A DNA stretch of 64,000 nt from DASUPK01 sp963833375 (GCA_963833375.1 CAWHXR010000001.1:310001-374000), one strand, 5' to 3'; shown: positions 16,838 through 24,777, numbered from the stretch's first letter. Notes: generated from the letters alone by a model not told the origin. Program-made: numbers and translations.

Positions 16838-16894
16838 GGGTTCATTCTCCGCCGACCAACCGGCGGCGTGGCAATTCCCTTCCCCGGGTGGTCT

Positions 16895-17488
16895 CTAGTA
16901 GCCCGGGAAGTAGCGCGCCGTGTAGCCGACCGGCGAGCGCTGCGTCGTCCGCCAGCGCGGCCCGCTGCCCTGGTTGAGGGCCTCACCGACCGCCGACGTG
17001 TCCCAGCGGAGTCCCGCGATCACCGCGTAGGCATGGCTGTTGTTGGCGTAGACGCTGATCCACTGGCCAACGCCGGGCAGGCCCCAGCTCCGAGCCAGCG
17101 GCCCCGACGACAGCGGGCTCCTCAGCATGCCCGCGGCGTGCAGCACGTAGCTGACGGCGCCGGAGCAGTCGTAGCCCGTGCTCCTGAACTTCCGGTTGTG
17201 GCCGCCGCCCCAGAGATAGGGCAGGGTGTGGATGCGGTTGCCGGCGTTGATCGCCTTGCGGACCGGCCGAGGGGCGTCCGTGGGCGGAATCGCGCTGCCA
17301 TCAGGGGCGAGCGTCGCGACACCGGGCACGCCCGCGGTGGGCGCGCTCGGGTCCGTCGTCGTGCCCCCCGGCGGCCCCGCGCCGCCCGTCTGGGCCGCCG
17401 CTGATCCCGAGCCGGCGAGAAGCGCCAACGCAGCGAGGAGCGCCGAGAGCCCCACCGGCTTGCCTCGACCCGATCGATGTCCGCGCAA
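16895..17488 (-). CDS. Secreted NlpC/P60-like cell-wall hydrolase
   Basis: 197 aa from TTG 17488, which has GGAGGAGG at 5-nt spacing. A signal peptide (hydrophobic about 12-33, ending SGSAAAQ) is followed by a Pro/Thr/Gly-rich linker. The C-terminal domain has the peptidase pattern: LPYLWGGGHN, then the likely nucleophile Cys in GYDCSGAVSYVL, and a candidate His in NNSHAYAVI. Such enzymes cut peptidoglycan stem peptides. A c-di-AMP riboswitch precedes it, a known regulator of wall hydrolases in actinobacteria and firmicutes, which supports the assignment. Confidence 0.85.
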   Translation of the reverse strand: MRGHRSGRGKPVGLSALLAALALLAGSGSAAAQTGGAGPPGGTTTDPSAPTAGVPGVATLAPDGSAIPPTDAPRPVRKAINAGNRIHTLPYLWGGGHNRKFRSTGYDCSGAVSYVLHAAGMLRSPLSSGPLARSWGLPGVGQWISVYANNSHAYAVIAGLRWDTSAVGEALNQGSGPRWRTTQRSPVGYTARYFPGY

Positions 17489-17496
17489 CTCGACCT

Positions 17497-17605
17497 CCTC
17501 CGTCGGCCTGCGGGGTTAGCTGTCGGGCTGGCGCTAAAGGAGCCTGCGCCCCCACCCTGTGGTGGGCTCGCCCCGGAATCTCGGGTTCCCCGCTCTCGTC
17601 TACGT
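17497..17605 (-). promoter_or_regulatory. c-di-AMP (ydaO-yuaA) riboswitch
   Basis: Read on the minus strand, the leader of the hydrolase gene shows the conserved blocks of this class: a GAACCCGAGATTCCGGGGCGA segment start, a small hairpin CCCACCACAGGGTGGG, then GCTCCTTTAGCGCC, CCGACAGCTAACCCCGCAGG and a final GACGGAGGAGG that merges with the ribosome-binding site. Known members bind cyclic di-AMP and switch off wall hydrolases, osmolyte and potassium transport genes. The recognition is from memory of the consensus; a covariance-model search would settle it. Confidence 0.85.
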
Positions 17606-17682
17606 CAAGACGAGATTCGGCTTGTGCGCGCAAAGTATCAGCGCTGGACGACCGCTTGCACCGAACTGGGGGGCCCGCGCGC

Positions 17683-18168
17683 CTAGCCGATGAGCCGCCG
17701 CACGCTGTAGAGCTTCTCGCCTCGGGGGGTTTCGACCGAGACGGCATTCCCCACGGGCGTGTCCCTCAGGGCCCGCCCAACCGGCGATTCGATCGACAGG
17801 CGCCCGTTTGCGAGGTCAGCCTCGGTGGATCCGACCAGCGTCCAGGTGTTGAGCTTCCCGGTCGACTCGTCCAGCACCTCGGCGGTCCGCCCGAAGGCAA
17901 ACGAGCCGGGGGACGCGTCGTCCGGTTCCACCACGCTGGCCTTCCTGAGTCTCTCCCGCAGCCGCCTGATCCGCGCCTCGAGGTGGCCCTGATCCTCCTT
18001 GGCGATGTGGTACTCGGCGTTCTCCTTCAGGTCACCGAGTTCGCGGGCCGCCTTGATCCGCGCCGCCATCTCGGCCCGTCCGGGGCCCTCGAGCTGCTCG
18101 ATCTCCGCTCGTAGGGCGACGAGGCCATCGGGCGTGATCGATTCACGATTCGAGGTGGTGTCGCTCAT
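17683..18168 (-). CDS. greA: Transcription elongation factor GreA
   Basis: 161 aa from ATG 18168. The N-terminal coiled coil includes ARELGDLKENAEYHIAKEDQ, which carries the acidic tip residues that enter the RNA polymerase secondary channel to stimulate transcript cleavage. The C-terminal FKBP-like domain ends with VEVETPRGEKLYSV-like sequence. Length matches the family. tRNA-Lys lies 15 bp upstream on the same strand. Confidence 0.93.
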   Translation of the reverse strand: MSDTTSNRESITPDGLVALRAEIEQLEGPGRAEMAARIKAARELGDLKENAEYHIAKEDQGHLEARIRRLRERLRKASVVEPDDASPGSFAFGRTAEVLDESTGKLNTWTLVGSTEADLANGRLSIESPVGRALRDTPVGNAVSVETPRGEKLYSVRRLIG

Positions 18169-18183
18169 TGAGGCTCGTGATGA

Positions 18184-18256
18184 TGGGCCGTGCAGGGATC
18201 GAACCTGCGACCTTGAGATTAAGAGTCTCCTGCTCTACCAGCTGAGCTAACGGCCC
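18184..18256 (-). tRNA. tRNA-Lys (CTT anticodon)
   Basis: Minus-strand cloverleaf: acceptor GGGCCGT/ACGGCCC, D arm GCTCAGCTGGTAGAGC, anticodon loop CTCTTAA (anticodon CTT), T arm GCAGG-TTCGATC-CCTGC, discriminator A. The 3' CCA is not encoded. The outermost anticodon-stem pair is a G-A mismatch. Confidence 0.95.
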
Positions 18257-18293
18257 TGGTGGAGGGCGAAATTATAGGAAGGGCCGCGATGAA

Positions 18294-19154
18294 TTAGAGC
18301 CCGCCGGTGCCGGTGCCCCCCAGGCCGCCGCCGGTGCCGAGGCCTCCTAGCGGGTTCCCGCCGCCGGTCGCGCCGCCCGGCGCGCTCTGGGTCTTCTGCT
18401 GCTGCTTCGTGAGCTGCTTGATCGCGGTCTGGAGCTGCTGGCCGAGCGACTGAATCGACTTGAGCTGGTTGTCGATCGTGGCGGCGTCCGCCCCCTTGAC
18501 CGCCTTCGCCTGGGCGACGGCCTGGTCGCCGCCCTTGGTGTCCCCGGCGAGGTAGAGGTACTGGGCGAGCGTCGCGTACGAGTTCGAGGTGGCCTTCTTG
18601 GGCTGCTTCTCGATCAGCGCCTGCTGAGCCTGCGCCGCGGACTTCCAGTCGCTGACGGCCGCATTGACGTCGGTGAGGGCCTCGCTGGTGCTGGTGTCAG
18701 CGCGGGCCGCGGAGAAGTCCAGCCGGCCGAGCAGGTCGAAAGTGTTGAGTGCGTAAACCGCCGCCGTCGGCGAGATGTTCCCCTTGCTCGCCTTCACGTA
18801 CTTGTTCCAGGTGTCGGCGGCCCCCCGTAGCTGCTGCTCGCCGTCGCTCGTCGGGACGCCCTTGCTGTCGGTGTTGGCGTTAGCCGCGGAGTAGTGGAGC
18901 TGGACGAGTGTCGCCAGCGTCGCCGCGTCGTTGGGGTTGACCTGAAGCTTCGCCTCCGCGGCGTTGATCTGGCTGTCGAAGGCGCTCGAGGGGCTGCCGC
19001 CGCCCCCGCCGCTGAACAGGTCGCTGAAGCTGAATCCACCCCCTCCGGTGCCGACCCCGAGGAAGACGAAGCTGATCGCGAAGATCAGCGCGAGGCCGCC
19101 GAACACCACCCGGACCACGCGGCGACGACGGGGGGTCTGGAGGTCGAAGAGCAC
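18294..19154 (-). CDS. Membrane-anchored TPR-like protein
   Basis: 286 aa from GTG 19154, chosen because LFDLQTPRRRR followed by one helix (VVFGGLALIFAISFVFLGVG) is a sensible N-terminus; upstream codons are low-complexity. After the helix comes a Gly/Ser linker, then helical repeats with TPR spacing (LQVNPNDAATLATLVQLHY; SYATLAQYLYLAGDTKGGDQ) and a Gln/Thr then Gly-rich tail. No enzymatic motif. It lies 31 bp downstream of tatC on the same strand, so it may be co-expressed with the Tat translocase and could act as a scaffold; that is inference. Confidence 0.75.
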   Translation of the reverse strand: MLFDLQTPRRRRVVRVVFGGLALIFAISFVFLGVGTGGGGFSFSDLFSGGGGGSPSSAFDSQINAAEAKLQVNPNDAATLATLVQLHYSAANANTDSKGVPTSDGEQQLRGAADTWNKYVKASKGNISPTAAVYALNTFDLLGRLDFSAARADTSTSEALTDVNAAVSDWKSAAQAQQALIEKQPKKATSNSYATLAQYLYLAGDTKGGDQAVAQAKAVKGADAATIDNQLKSIQSLGQQLQTAIKQLTKQQQKTQSAPGGATGGGNPLGGLGTGGGLGGTGTGGL

Positions 19155-19185
19155 GGCGGAAGCGTAGATGAAGGCGGGCGCGGGC

Positions 19186-19971
19186 CTACGCCGCCCCGCT
19201 GGGCGGGGGCTCGGAGACCGTGATGTCGCGTTCTCGCGCCTCGTCCGGCGGCCTGCCGAGGATCCTGGCGAGGAGCACGCTGCCCTCATAGAGCAACAGG
19301 AGGGGGACCAGTTCGAGCAACATGCTCACGGGGTCGGTTCCTGGAAGAAGCATCGCGACGACCGCGAGGATCAGATAGGCGTAACGACGGTTCTTCGTCA
19401 GCTGCTCCGGGGTGACGATCCCAAGCCTGGTGACCGCGAGGATTGCAATGGGCAGCTCGAAGATCAGGCCCATGACGCCGAGCGTCAGCGTGAAGAAGCT
19501 GTAGTAGTCCCGAGCGCGGATCTGGATGTTGAACTGGTTGTCGTTGAAGTTGAGGAGGAACTTGGTCGCCGCGGGCAGAACCACGAAGTAGCCGAAGACG
19601 ACACCGGCGACGAACAGGCCGGGCGCCAGAATCAGGAAGGGGACGATGTACCGCCGCTCGCGTGTGGTCAGGGCCGGGAGGACGAAGGCGTAGGCCTGGT
19701 AGAGGATCACCGGCAGCGAGATGACGATGGCGGCGTAGGCGCTGATCGTCACGGTTGTCGTGAAGGGCTCCGCGACGCCGAAGGTGATCGGGTTACGGTC
19801 GCCGGGCAGCGGCGCGTTCGCGATGTCGAGCAGCCTGCTGTTCTGCCAGAAACAGAGAGCGAAAGCGAGGCTGAACGCGACGATCGAGACGATGATGCGC
19901 GTGCGAAGCTCGTCGAGGTGCTCGACGAGCGTAAGCCGGTCCTCGAAGTCGACCGGCCGTAGCCGGGCCAT
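19186..19971 (-). CDS. tatC: Sec-independent protein translocase TatC
   Basis: 261 aa, six hydrophobic helices. The N-terminal LVEHLDELRTRI is the conserved twin-arginine signal recognition region, and FxxPALTxxER-like FVLPALTTRERRY follows helix 2. The cytoplasmic C-terminus is acidic. TatC binds the signal peptide of folded proteins and, with TatA, exports them. The tatA gene is 3 bp upstream. A natural client is the Rieske protein encoded at 24778, whose N-terminus carries MTRRTAF. Confidence 0.95.
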   Translation of the reverse strand: MARLRPVDFEDRLTLVEHLDELRTRIIVSIVAFSLAFALCFWQNSRLLDIANAPLPGDRNPITFGVAEPFTTTVTISAYAAIVISLPVILYQAYAFVLPALTTRERRYIVPFLILAPGLFVAGVVFGYFVVLPAATKFLLNFNDNQFNIQIRARDYYSFFTLTLGVMGLIFELPIAILAVTRLGIVTPEQLTKNRRYAYLILAVVAMLLPGTDPVSMLLELVPLLLLYEGSVLLARILGRPPDEARERDITVSEPPPSGAA

Positions 19972-19974
19972 TGA

Positions 19975-20259
19975 CTAGGCCTTGTTCTCGGTGACGACCT
20001 CGCCCTCGACGGGCTCCGCGGGATTCTCACCGGCCGCCTGGGGCGGCTGTGGCTGACTCGCCTGCGGCTGCTGGCTTGCCTGCAGCTCGCGTCGCTTCTC
20101 CTCCGGGGAATCCTTGTCCTTGTCCCCGGAGAGCGAGCTCTTGAATTCGCGGATACCCCGTCCCATCGACTGGCCGAGCTCCGGAAGGCGCTTCGGCCCG
20201 AAGATGATCAGGACGATGACGAGAACGACAGCTATCTCCAGCGGTCCCACGTTCGGCAT
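19975..20259 (-). CDS. tatA: Twin-arginine translocase subunit TatA
   Basis: 94 aa: a single N-terminal helix (PLEIAVVLVIVLIIFGP), the hinge FGPKRLPELGQSMGRG, an amphipathic helix (IREFKSSLSG) and a Gln/Pro/Glu-rich tail. Pore-forming partner of TatC. No separate tatB is seen, so this is probably a two-component TatAC system as in many Gram-positives. TAACAT lies 8 nt before the ATG, suggesting a leaderless transcript. Confidence 0.94.
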   Translation of the reverse strand: MPNVGPLEIAVVLVIVLIIFGPKRLPELGQSMGRGIREFKSSLSGDKDKDSPEEKRRELQASQQPQASQPQPPQAAGENPAEPVEGEVVTENKA

Positions 20260-20267
20260 CGAGGCGG

Positions 20268-20273
20268 ATGTTA
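20268..20273 (-). promoter_or_regulatory. -10 box of tatA-tatC
   Basis: TAACAT on the minus strand, 8 nt before the tatA ATG. There is no Shine-Dalgarno sequence between. Confidence 0.4.
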
Positions 20274-20321
20274 GCGGCAGGGGGCCCGGCCACCCGCAAC
20301 AGGGGGCCCGCCCAGCCGGAA

Positions 20322-20906
20322 TTAGCTCTTGCTGGGCTCCCGCTGGGGAAAGTTGAGGTAGAAGCGGCTCGCCGTCGGCTCCGCCTGGCCCTGGTACTTG
20401 CTGCCCGCCTCACGGGCGCCGTAGGCGTGCTCGACGGGCCCGTCCATCCGCATGAACGAGATCTGCCCGATCGGCATGCCGTGGTAGATCGTGATCGGCA
20501 GAGTGGCGAGGTTGGAGAGCTCGAGGGTCAGGTTCCCCTCGAATCCCGGATCGACGAAGCCGGCGGTCGAGTGGATCACCAGGCCGAGCCGGCCGAGCGA
20601 GCTCTTCCCCTCCAGCCGCGCCACCAGGTCGTCCGGCAGGCGCACTCGCTCCAGGGTCTGACCGAGGACGAACTCCCCGGGATGAAGGACGAAAGGCTCG
20701 TCGTCGGAGACCGTGACCAGCTCGGTCAGGTTCTCCATCGGCTGGCGCACGTCGATGTACGGGTAGCGCGAGTTGGCAAAGACGCGGAAGCTGCGGTCGA
20801 CGCGCATGTCCACGCTGGAGGGCTGCACGAGCCGCTCGTCGTAGGGGTCGAAAACCAGCCTGCCGGCCGCGATCTCCTCCTTGATGGTGCGGTCGCTGAG
20901 GACCAT
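20322..20906 (-). CDS. dcd: dCTP deaminase
   Basis: 194 aa from ATG 20906 (a TTG one codon upstream is also possible). Motifs: VLSDRTI at the N-terminus, GKSSLGRLGL, then HSTAGFVDPGFEGNLTLELSN with the catalytic Glu, and SKYQGQ near the end. The enzyme converts dCTP to dUTP, feeding dTMP synthesis; some relatives also cleave dUTP, which cannot be decided here. A -10-like TAGACT ends 6 nt before the ATG. Confidence 0.93.
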   Translation of the reverse strand: MVLSDRTIKEEIAAGRLVFDPYDERLVQPSSVDMRVDRSFRVFANSRYPYIDVRQPMENLTELVTVSDDEPFVLHPGEFVLGQTLERVRLPDDLVARLEGKSSLGRLGLVIHSTAGFVDPGFEGNLTLELSNLATLPITIYHGMPIGQISFMRMDGPVEHAYGAREAGSKYQGQAEPTASRFYLNFPQREPSKS

Positions 20907-20912
20907 CAAGGC

Positions 20913-20918
20913 AGTCTA
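20913..20918 (-). promoter_or_regulatory. -10 box of dcd
   Basis: TAGACT on the minus strand, 6 nt before the ATG, consistent with a leaderless mRNA. Confidence 0.45.
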
Positions 20919-21065
20919 TTCCGCGTGCTGGCGCCTGATCGGGCAAGAACGCGCTGGATGCGGGGTTATCCGCAGCGTCACAAGAACCCCACTATTCCGC
21001 CTATAGATCGCGCAAGGCGATCCCGATATGTCCCCCACGATGGGAGTTCCGAAGCGGACGAAGAC

Positions 21066-21115
21066 TGATTCGAGGGCGCGCGACAGCGCGACGCGTGCAG
21101 GTCGGAGGAGCGCCA
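21066..21115 (-). repeat. Dispersed palindromic repeat, copy D
   Basis: Read on the minus strand: GGCGCTCCTCC, then ACGCGTCGCGC-TGTC-GCGCGC and the tail CCTCGAATCA. The core GTCGCGCTGTCGCGCGCCCT is identical to copies A and C. It lies in the leader of the zinc-ribbon gene. Confidence 0.75.
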
Positions 21116-21129
21116 AGTCGGCCGACGGA

Positions 21130-21414
21130 ATGCACGCGTGCCCGAGCTGCTCCTCGGTCCTGGTTCAGCCGGTTGACTGGCACGAGCAGGGCGACGGCTA
21201 CTGGAACGTCGAGCTTCGCTGCCCCGAGTGCGAATGGTGGGGCCGGGACTCCTTCTCCCAGGGAGAGGTCGACCGCTACGACGAGGAGCTCGACCGGGGC
21301 GGTCAGGAGCTGATCGAGGACCTTCGCGCGCTCACCCGGGCGAACATGGAGGAAGAGGCCGATCGATTCGGCATGGCGCTGGCGAGCGACACCATCCTCC
21401 CAGAGGACTTCTAG
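21130..21414 (+). CDS. Small zinc-ribbon protein, unknown function
   Basis: 94 aa from ATG 21130. Two CxxC pairs (CPSC and CPEC, about 26 residues apart, the second followed by EWWG) form a zinc ribbon in the first 40 residues. The C-terminal half is an acidic helix (GEVDRYDEELDRGGQELIED) with coiled-coil character. The upstream extension of the frame (from 21028) runs through a dispersed repeat and is not used here. The gene is framed by two inverted repeat copies. Function unknown; a nucleic-acid-binding or regulatory role is possible. Confidence 0.7.
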   Translation: MHACPSCSSVLVQPVDWHEQGDGYWNVELRCPECEWWGRDSFSQGEVDRYDEELDRGGQELIEDLRALTRANMEEEADRFGMALASDTILPEDF

Positions 21415-21418
21415 GGCT

Positions 21419-21453
21419 TAATGCGAGGGTGCGCGCAAGCGCAACCCGCTTTA
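21419..21453 (-). repeat. Dispersed palindromic repeat, copy E (diverged)
   Basis: Minus-strand reading: AAGCGGGTTGCGCTTGCGCGCACCCTCGCATTA, matching the hairpin unit and tail with several changes. It directly follows the stop of the zinc-ribbon gene. Confidence 0.6.
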
Positions 21454-21488
21454 AGAAGGACCACTCCAAAACGAGTCACCTCCCTGCA

Positions 21489-21516
21489 GCCAACGGCCCC
21501 ATAAGGGGCCGTTGGC
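21489..21516. terminator. Bidirectional terminator-like hairpin
   Basis: GCCAACGGCCCC, loop ATAA, GGGGCCGTTGGC: a perfect 12-bp stem between the convergent zinc-ribbon and polyprenyl synthase genes, ending 2 bp from the latter's stop. T-runs are weak on both sides, as is common in such GC-rich genomes. Confidence 0.7.
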
Positions 21517-21517
21517 G

Positions 21518-22498
21518 TTATGCGTACCGCTCCACGACGCCGTCGGCGATCATGCCGAGCAGCTGGCGCTCCTCGTCGGTGAAGTCCGGTGCGGCCAGGA
21601 TTCGCTTGGCCCGCGTGATCCCGCCCTTGGCGCGGTCGCGGACCTCCTCCAGGGCCCCGGTATCTTCGATTCGGTTGCAGAGGGCCTCCGCCGGACCCTG
21701 GTCGAGCCCGCGGAGCTCGGCCGACTCGAGGCCGGGGTCGAGCCTGCGCGCCAGGATCAGGGGCAGCGTGACGGTGCCGTCGAGGAGGTCGGTTCCGCGA
21801 GCCTTCCCCGTCCTCTCCGGCGGCCCGGTCACGTCGAGCACGTCATCGAGCAGCTGGAAGGCGAGGCCGATCTCCCGGCCGAAGGCGGCGAGCTTCTCCG
21901 TCCCGCGCGCACCCGAGGCGAGGCGGCCCACCCGACAGGCGGACTCGAACAGTCGAGCGGTCTTCAGGGAGCAGCGCTCCAGATAGCGCTCCTCGGTGAT
22001 CGAGGTGTCGTAGGCGTCGTGGCGCTGAGCGAGCTCGCCCAGGGCGAGCGCGACCGACGCGGAGCTGAGCTCGGCCACGATCGCCTCCCCACCGTCTGTG
22101 GCTAGCTCTGCGAAGGCACGTGAGAAGAGCAGATCCCCGACGCCCACGGCCCGGTCGCGCCCCGAGCGGGCGACCACCGTCGGCCGTCCGCGGCGAACGG
22201 GGGCGCCGTCGAGCACGTCGTCGTGGACGAGGGTCGCCATGTGAACGAGCTCCACGGCGGACGCGGCCCGGACGGCACGCTCGCCCGCCCCCTCGCCGGC
22301 TGCCATCAGGACGAGCAGCGGGCGCAGCCGCTTTCCACCCGCGGTCAGGGTCGCCTCGGCCTCCTCGCCGAGCCGGGGGCCGTAGCCCGCAGAGAGCTCG
22401 GCGAGTCGCTCCTCGACTTCGCCCATCCGGGCCGGGAGCCAGGCGCTGGCCGCGTCCATCACGGCTGTCACGGGAGGTGGTATCGAGGACCGGGTCAT
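21518..22498 (-). CDS. Polyprenyl (menaquinone side-chain) diphosphate synthase
   Basis: 326 aa from ATG 22498, overlapping the menG stop (ATGA). Both aspartate-rich motifs of trans-prenyltransferases are present: LVHDDVLDGAPVRRGRP and FQLLDDVLDVTG, plus GGKRLRPLLVL and the QR/DD region. It condenses isopentenyl diphosphate onto an allylic starter. Linkage to menG and the Qcr complex suggests that it builds the menaquinone tail. Chain length cannot be read reliably. It ends next to the bidirectional hairpin. Confidence 0.9.
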   Translation of the reverse strand: MTRSSIPPPVTAVMDAASAWLPARMGEVEERLAELSAGYGPRLGEEAEATLTAGGKRLRPLLVLMAAGEGAGERAVRAASAVELVHMATLVHDDVLDGAPVRRGRPTVVARSGRDRAVGVGDLLFSRAFAELATDGGEAIVAELSSASVALALGELAQRHDAYDTSITEERYLERCSLKTARLFESACRVGRLASGARGTEKLAAFGREIGLAFQLLDDVLDVTGPPERTGKARGTDLLDGTVTLPLILARRLDPGLESAELRGLDQGPAEALCNRIEDTGALEEVRDRAKGGITRAKRILAAPDFTDEERQLLGMIADGVVERYA

Positions 22499-23244
22499 CC
22501 GGACTTCGTCCCGCTGTGGATGGCGATGATGCCGCCGGCCAGCAGCAGCCAGCGGATCTCGGCGAAGCCCGCAGCGTCCACCATCGCGGCGAGCCGCTCC
22601 GGCTCGGGGAAGGTCCGCACCGAGTTGGGCAGGTAGCTGTAGGCGTCGGAGTCGCCGGCGAGGGTGCCGATCACGGGGACGACGCGGTCGAACCAGAGCG
22701 AGTAGAAGCTCGCCAGCGGCTCGCGCTGCGGCCGGGTGATCTCCAGGATCACGAGGCGGCCGCCGGAGCGGAGCACGCGCGCCATCTCGGAGACACCCTT
22801 CTCGAGATCGGCGAGGTTGCGGGCGCCGAAGCCGATCGTGACCGCGTCGAAGCTCTCGTCTCCGTAGGGAAGCTCGAGGGCGTCGGCCCAACCGAACTCG
22901 ACCGGCAGCCCCTCGTCGCCGCTCTTGCGGCGGGCCTGCTCGAGCATCGGCTCGGAGAAGTCGCAGCCGACCACGCGGCCGTCGGGGCCGATCCGGCGGC
23001 GCAACTCCAGCGCCAGGTCGCCGGTCCCGCAACAGACGTCGAGGGCGTCGGAGCCGGGGCCGACGTTCGCCCTGTCGACGGCCCTCTGGCGCCACTGGTG
23101 GTGGAGCCCGGCGGTCATCGCCGAGTTCATCACGTCGTAGACGCCGGCGATCCGGTCGAACATGCCCCGGACCTGGGTCGCGAACTCCTCCGAATCGCGC
23201 TCGGGGACGCCGCTCTCGGCCTCTGTGCCGGACGAGACGCTCAC
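22495..23244 (-). CDS. menG: Demethylmenaquinone methyltransferase
   Basis: 249 aa. MenG/UbiE signatures: FDRIAGVYDVMNSAMTAGLH at the start, the SAM motif LDVCCGTGDLALEL, and GFGARNLADLEKGVSEMARVL, then FYSLWFDRVVPVIG. It methylates demethylmenaquinone as the last step of menaquinone synthesis. The stop overlaps the start of the polyprenyl synthase gene; qcrC ends 19 bp downstream of this gene's start in the upstream direction of transcription, so quinone and quinol-oxidase functions are encoded together. Confidence 0.93.
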   Translation of the reverse strand: MSVSSGTEAESGVPERDSEEFATQVRGMFDRIAGVYDVMNSAMTAGLHHQWRQRAVDRANVGPGSDALDVCCGTGDLALELRRRIGPDGRVVGCDFSEPMLEQARRKSGDEGLPVEFGWADALELPYGDESFDAVTIGFGARNLADLEKGVSEMARVLRSGGRLVILEITRPQREPLASFYSLWFDRVVPVIGTLAGDSDAYSYLPNSVRTFPEPERLAAMVDAAGFAEIRWLLLAGGIIAIHSGTKSG

Positions 23245-23263
23245 GTGGCCGAGGTTACTTCGC

Positions 23264-23965
23264 TCAGTTGAGCGAGGCGAGATAGGCCGTCAGAGCCTGG
23301 GACTTCGCGGGCGACAGCGCCGAATACGAGGGCATGATGCTCGGCCCGACCTCGAGCGAACGGGCGATCGCGTTCCTCGGCAGCCGCGCGCCGATATGGG
23401 TCAGCTCCGGGCCCGGCCCGTTGTTGCCGTTGTCACCCAGCCTGTGGCATGCGAGGCAGCCGGATTGGGCGACGACCTCCTTGCCCGGCTCGAGCGCGGC
23501 GGATGTCTTCAGGTCGACCTGGGTCGGCGGGCCGGCGGTCGCGCCGAGGAAGGTCAGGTAGGCCATCGCGATGATCGTCAGGATCCCGGCCGTCAGCGCG
23601 ATCGGCCGCCGTTCGGGTCGTCGTTCCGCGTTGCGGTCGTAGAAGGGGAGCAGCAGGAGCAGGACCATGGCGATCGTCGGGATGCCGATCGTCGCGATCG
23701 GCGTCGCCCACGGCGGCTTGATCACCCGCAGCAGCTCGAAGAGGAAGTAGAAGTACCAGTCGGGCCGCGGCGTGTAGGTCGTCGTGGTCGGGTCGGCCTT
23801 GGGGCCCTGCTCGGCCCCGAGCAGGATCGACATGATCACGATCACGGCGACGACGATCAGGAACATCGCCGAGTCCTTCAGCACGGCGTACGGGAAGAAC
23901 GGCTTGCCCTTCTTCTTCAGGGCCTCGTACTCGCGGAGATAGGCCTCCTTCTCGGCCCTGTTCAC
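23264..23965 (-). CDS. qcrC: Menaquinol:cytochrome c reductase, subunit IV / cytochrome c fusion
   Basis: 233 aa from GTG 23965 (GTGA overlap with qcrB). The N-terminal half matches b6f subunit IV: PDWYFYFLFELLRV and membrane helices about 35-55, 90-115 and 125-145. A cytochrome c domain follows with one haem site (CLACH), and a distal Met in PSIMPSYSALS. This subunit IV-cytochrome c fusion is the Bacillus QcrC type, unlike the full-length cytochrome b plus dihaem QcrC of mycobacteria. Confidence 0.92.
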   Translation of the reverse strand: MNRAEKEAYLREYEALKKKGKPFFPYAVLKDSAMFLIVVAVIVIMSILLGAEQGPKADPTTTTYTPRPDWYFYFLFELLRVIKPPWATPIATIGIPTIAMVLLLLLPFYDRNAERRPERRPIALTAGILTIIAMAYLTFLGATAGPPTQVDLKTSAALEPGKEVVAQSGCLACHRLGDNGNNGPGPELTHIGARLPRNAIARSLEVGPSIMPSYSALSPAKSQALTAYLASLN

Positions 23966-24768
23966 CCGACCTCCTCCTTGCGGAGGGACTTGGGCCGCTC
24001 CCCGCGAAGCCAAGGCGGCGCCGTGGTGCCGAGCTTGACGACGAGATAGAGGTGTGCCCCGATCAGCGCGATGATCAACCCGGGCACAAGGAGCATGTGG
24101 ATCGCGTAGAAGCGCGCCAGTGTGGTGGCGCCGATCTCGGGGCCGGCGCGCAGGAAGTCAGCCAGGTATGGCCCGAGGACCGGGCCGGTGCCCGTGATGT
24201 TGTTGGCGACGATCGTCGCCCAGTAGGAGCGCTGGTCGAAGGGCAGCAGGTAGCCGGTCAGCCCCATCACCAGGGTGAGGATCAGCAGGACGACCCCGAT
24301 CACCCAGTTGAGCTCCCGCGGGTACTTGTAGGCGCCGAAGAAGAAGGTGCGCCCCATGTGCAGGAAGATCACGATGATCATCACCGAGGCGCCCCACTTG
24401 TGCATGCCGCGCACGAACTCGCCGAGCCAGACGTCGTTGGTGAGATGGGTGATCGAGCCGTAGGCCTGGGTCGGCGACGGCGTGTAGTACATCGCCAGGA
24501 AGACCCCGGTGATCGCCTGCACGGTGAATGCGAACAGGGTCGCGGAGCCGAGCGTGTAGAACCAGTTGGTGCCCTTCGGGACCTTGCGGAAGAGCAGCCC
24601 GGTGAGGAAGCTCGAGCCGCCGGTCCGCTCGTCGACCCAGCCGAGGACGTCGCCGCCCGTCTCCTTGGCGATCTCGGCCGGGCCGGCGCCGTTGCCGTTC
24701 GCGCCGTTCGGCCGCTCCCCCGGCTCTGGCGGGCGGCTCAACGGTCCTGGTCTGGGAAGCTTCGGCAC
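23962..24768 (-). CDS. qcrB: Menaquinol:cytochrome c reductase, cytochrome b6-type subunit
   Basis: 268 aa. After a 30-residue low-complexity start come four helices. Haem-binding histidines occur in GMHKWGASVMIIVIFLHMGR and in YAIHMLLVPGLIIALIGAHL; GLTGYLLPFDQRSYWAT is the conserved loop after helix C. It is short (b6 length), with the remaining helices on the next gene, so the b subunit is split as in b6f and Bacillus Qcr. It carries electrons from menaquinol across the membrane. Confidence 0.93.
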   Translation of the reverse strand: MPKLPRPGPLSRPPEPGERPNGANGNGAGPAEIAKETGGDVLGWVDERTGGSSFLTGLLFRKVPKGTNWFYTLGSATLFAFTVQAITGVFLAMYYTPSPTQAYGSITHLTNDVWLGEFVRGMHKWGASVMIIVIFLHMGRTFFFGAYKYPRELNWVIGVVLLILTLVMGLTGYLLPFDQRSYWATIVANNITGTGPVLGPYLADFLRAGPEIGATTLARFYAIHMLLVPGLIIALIGAHLYLVVKLGTTAPPWLRGERPKSLRKEEVG

Positions 24769-24777
24769 GGTCGGCTC

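Noticed and set aside
22120..23271. Long plus-strand frame opposite menG and the polyprenyl synthase
   Set aside because: Antisense shadow; both minus-strand genes have complete catalytic motifs and overlapping ATGA junctions.
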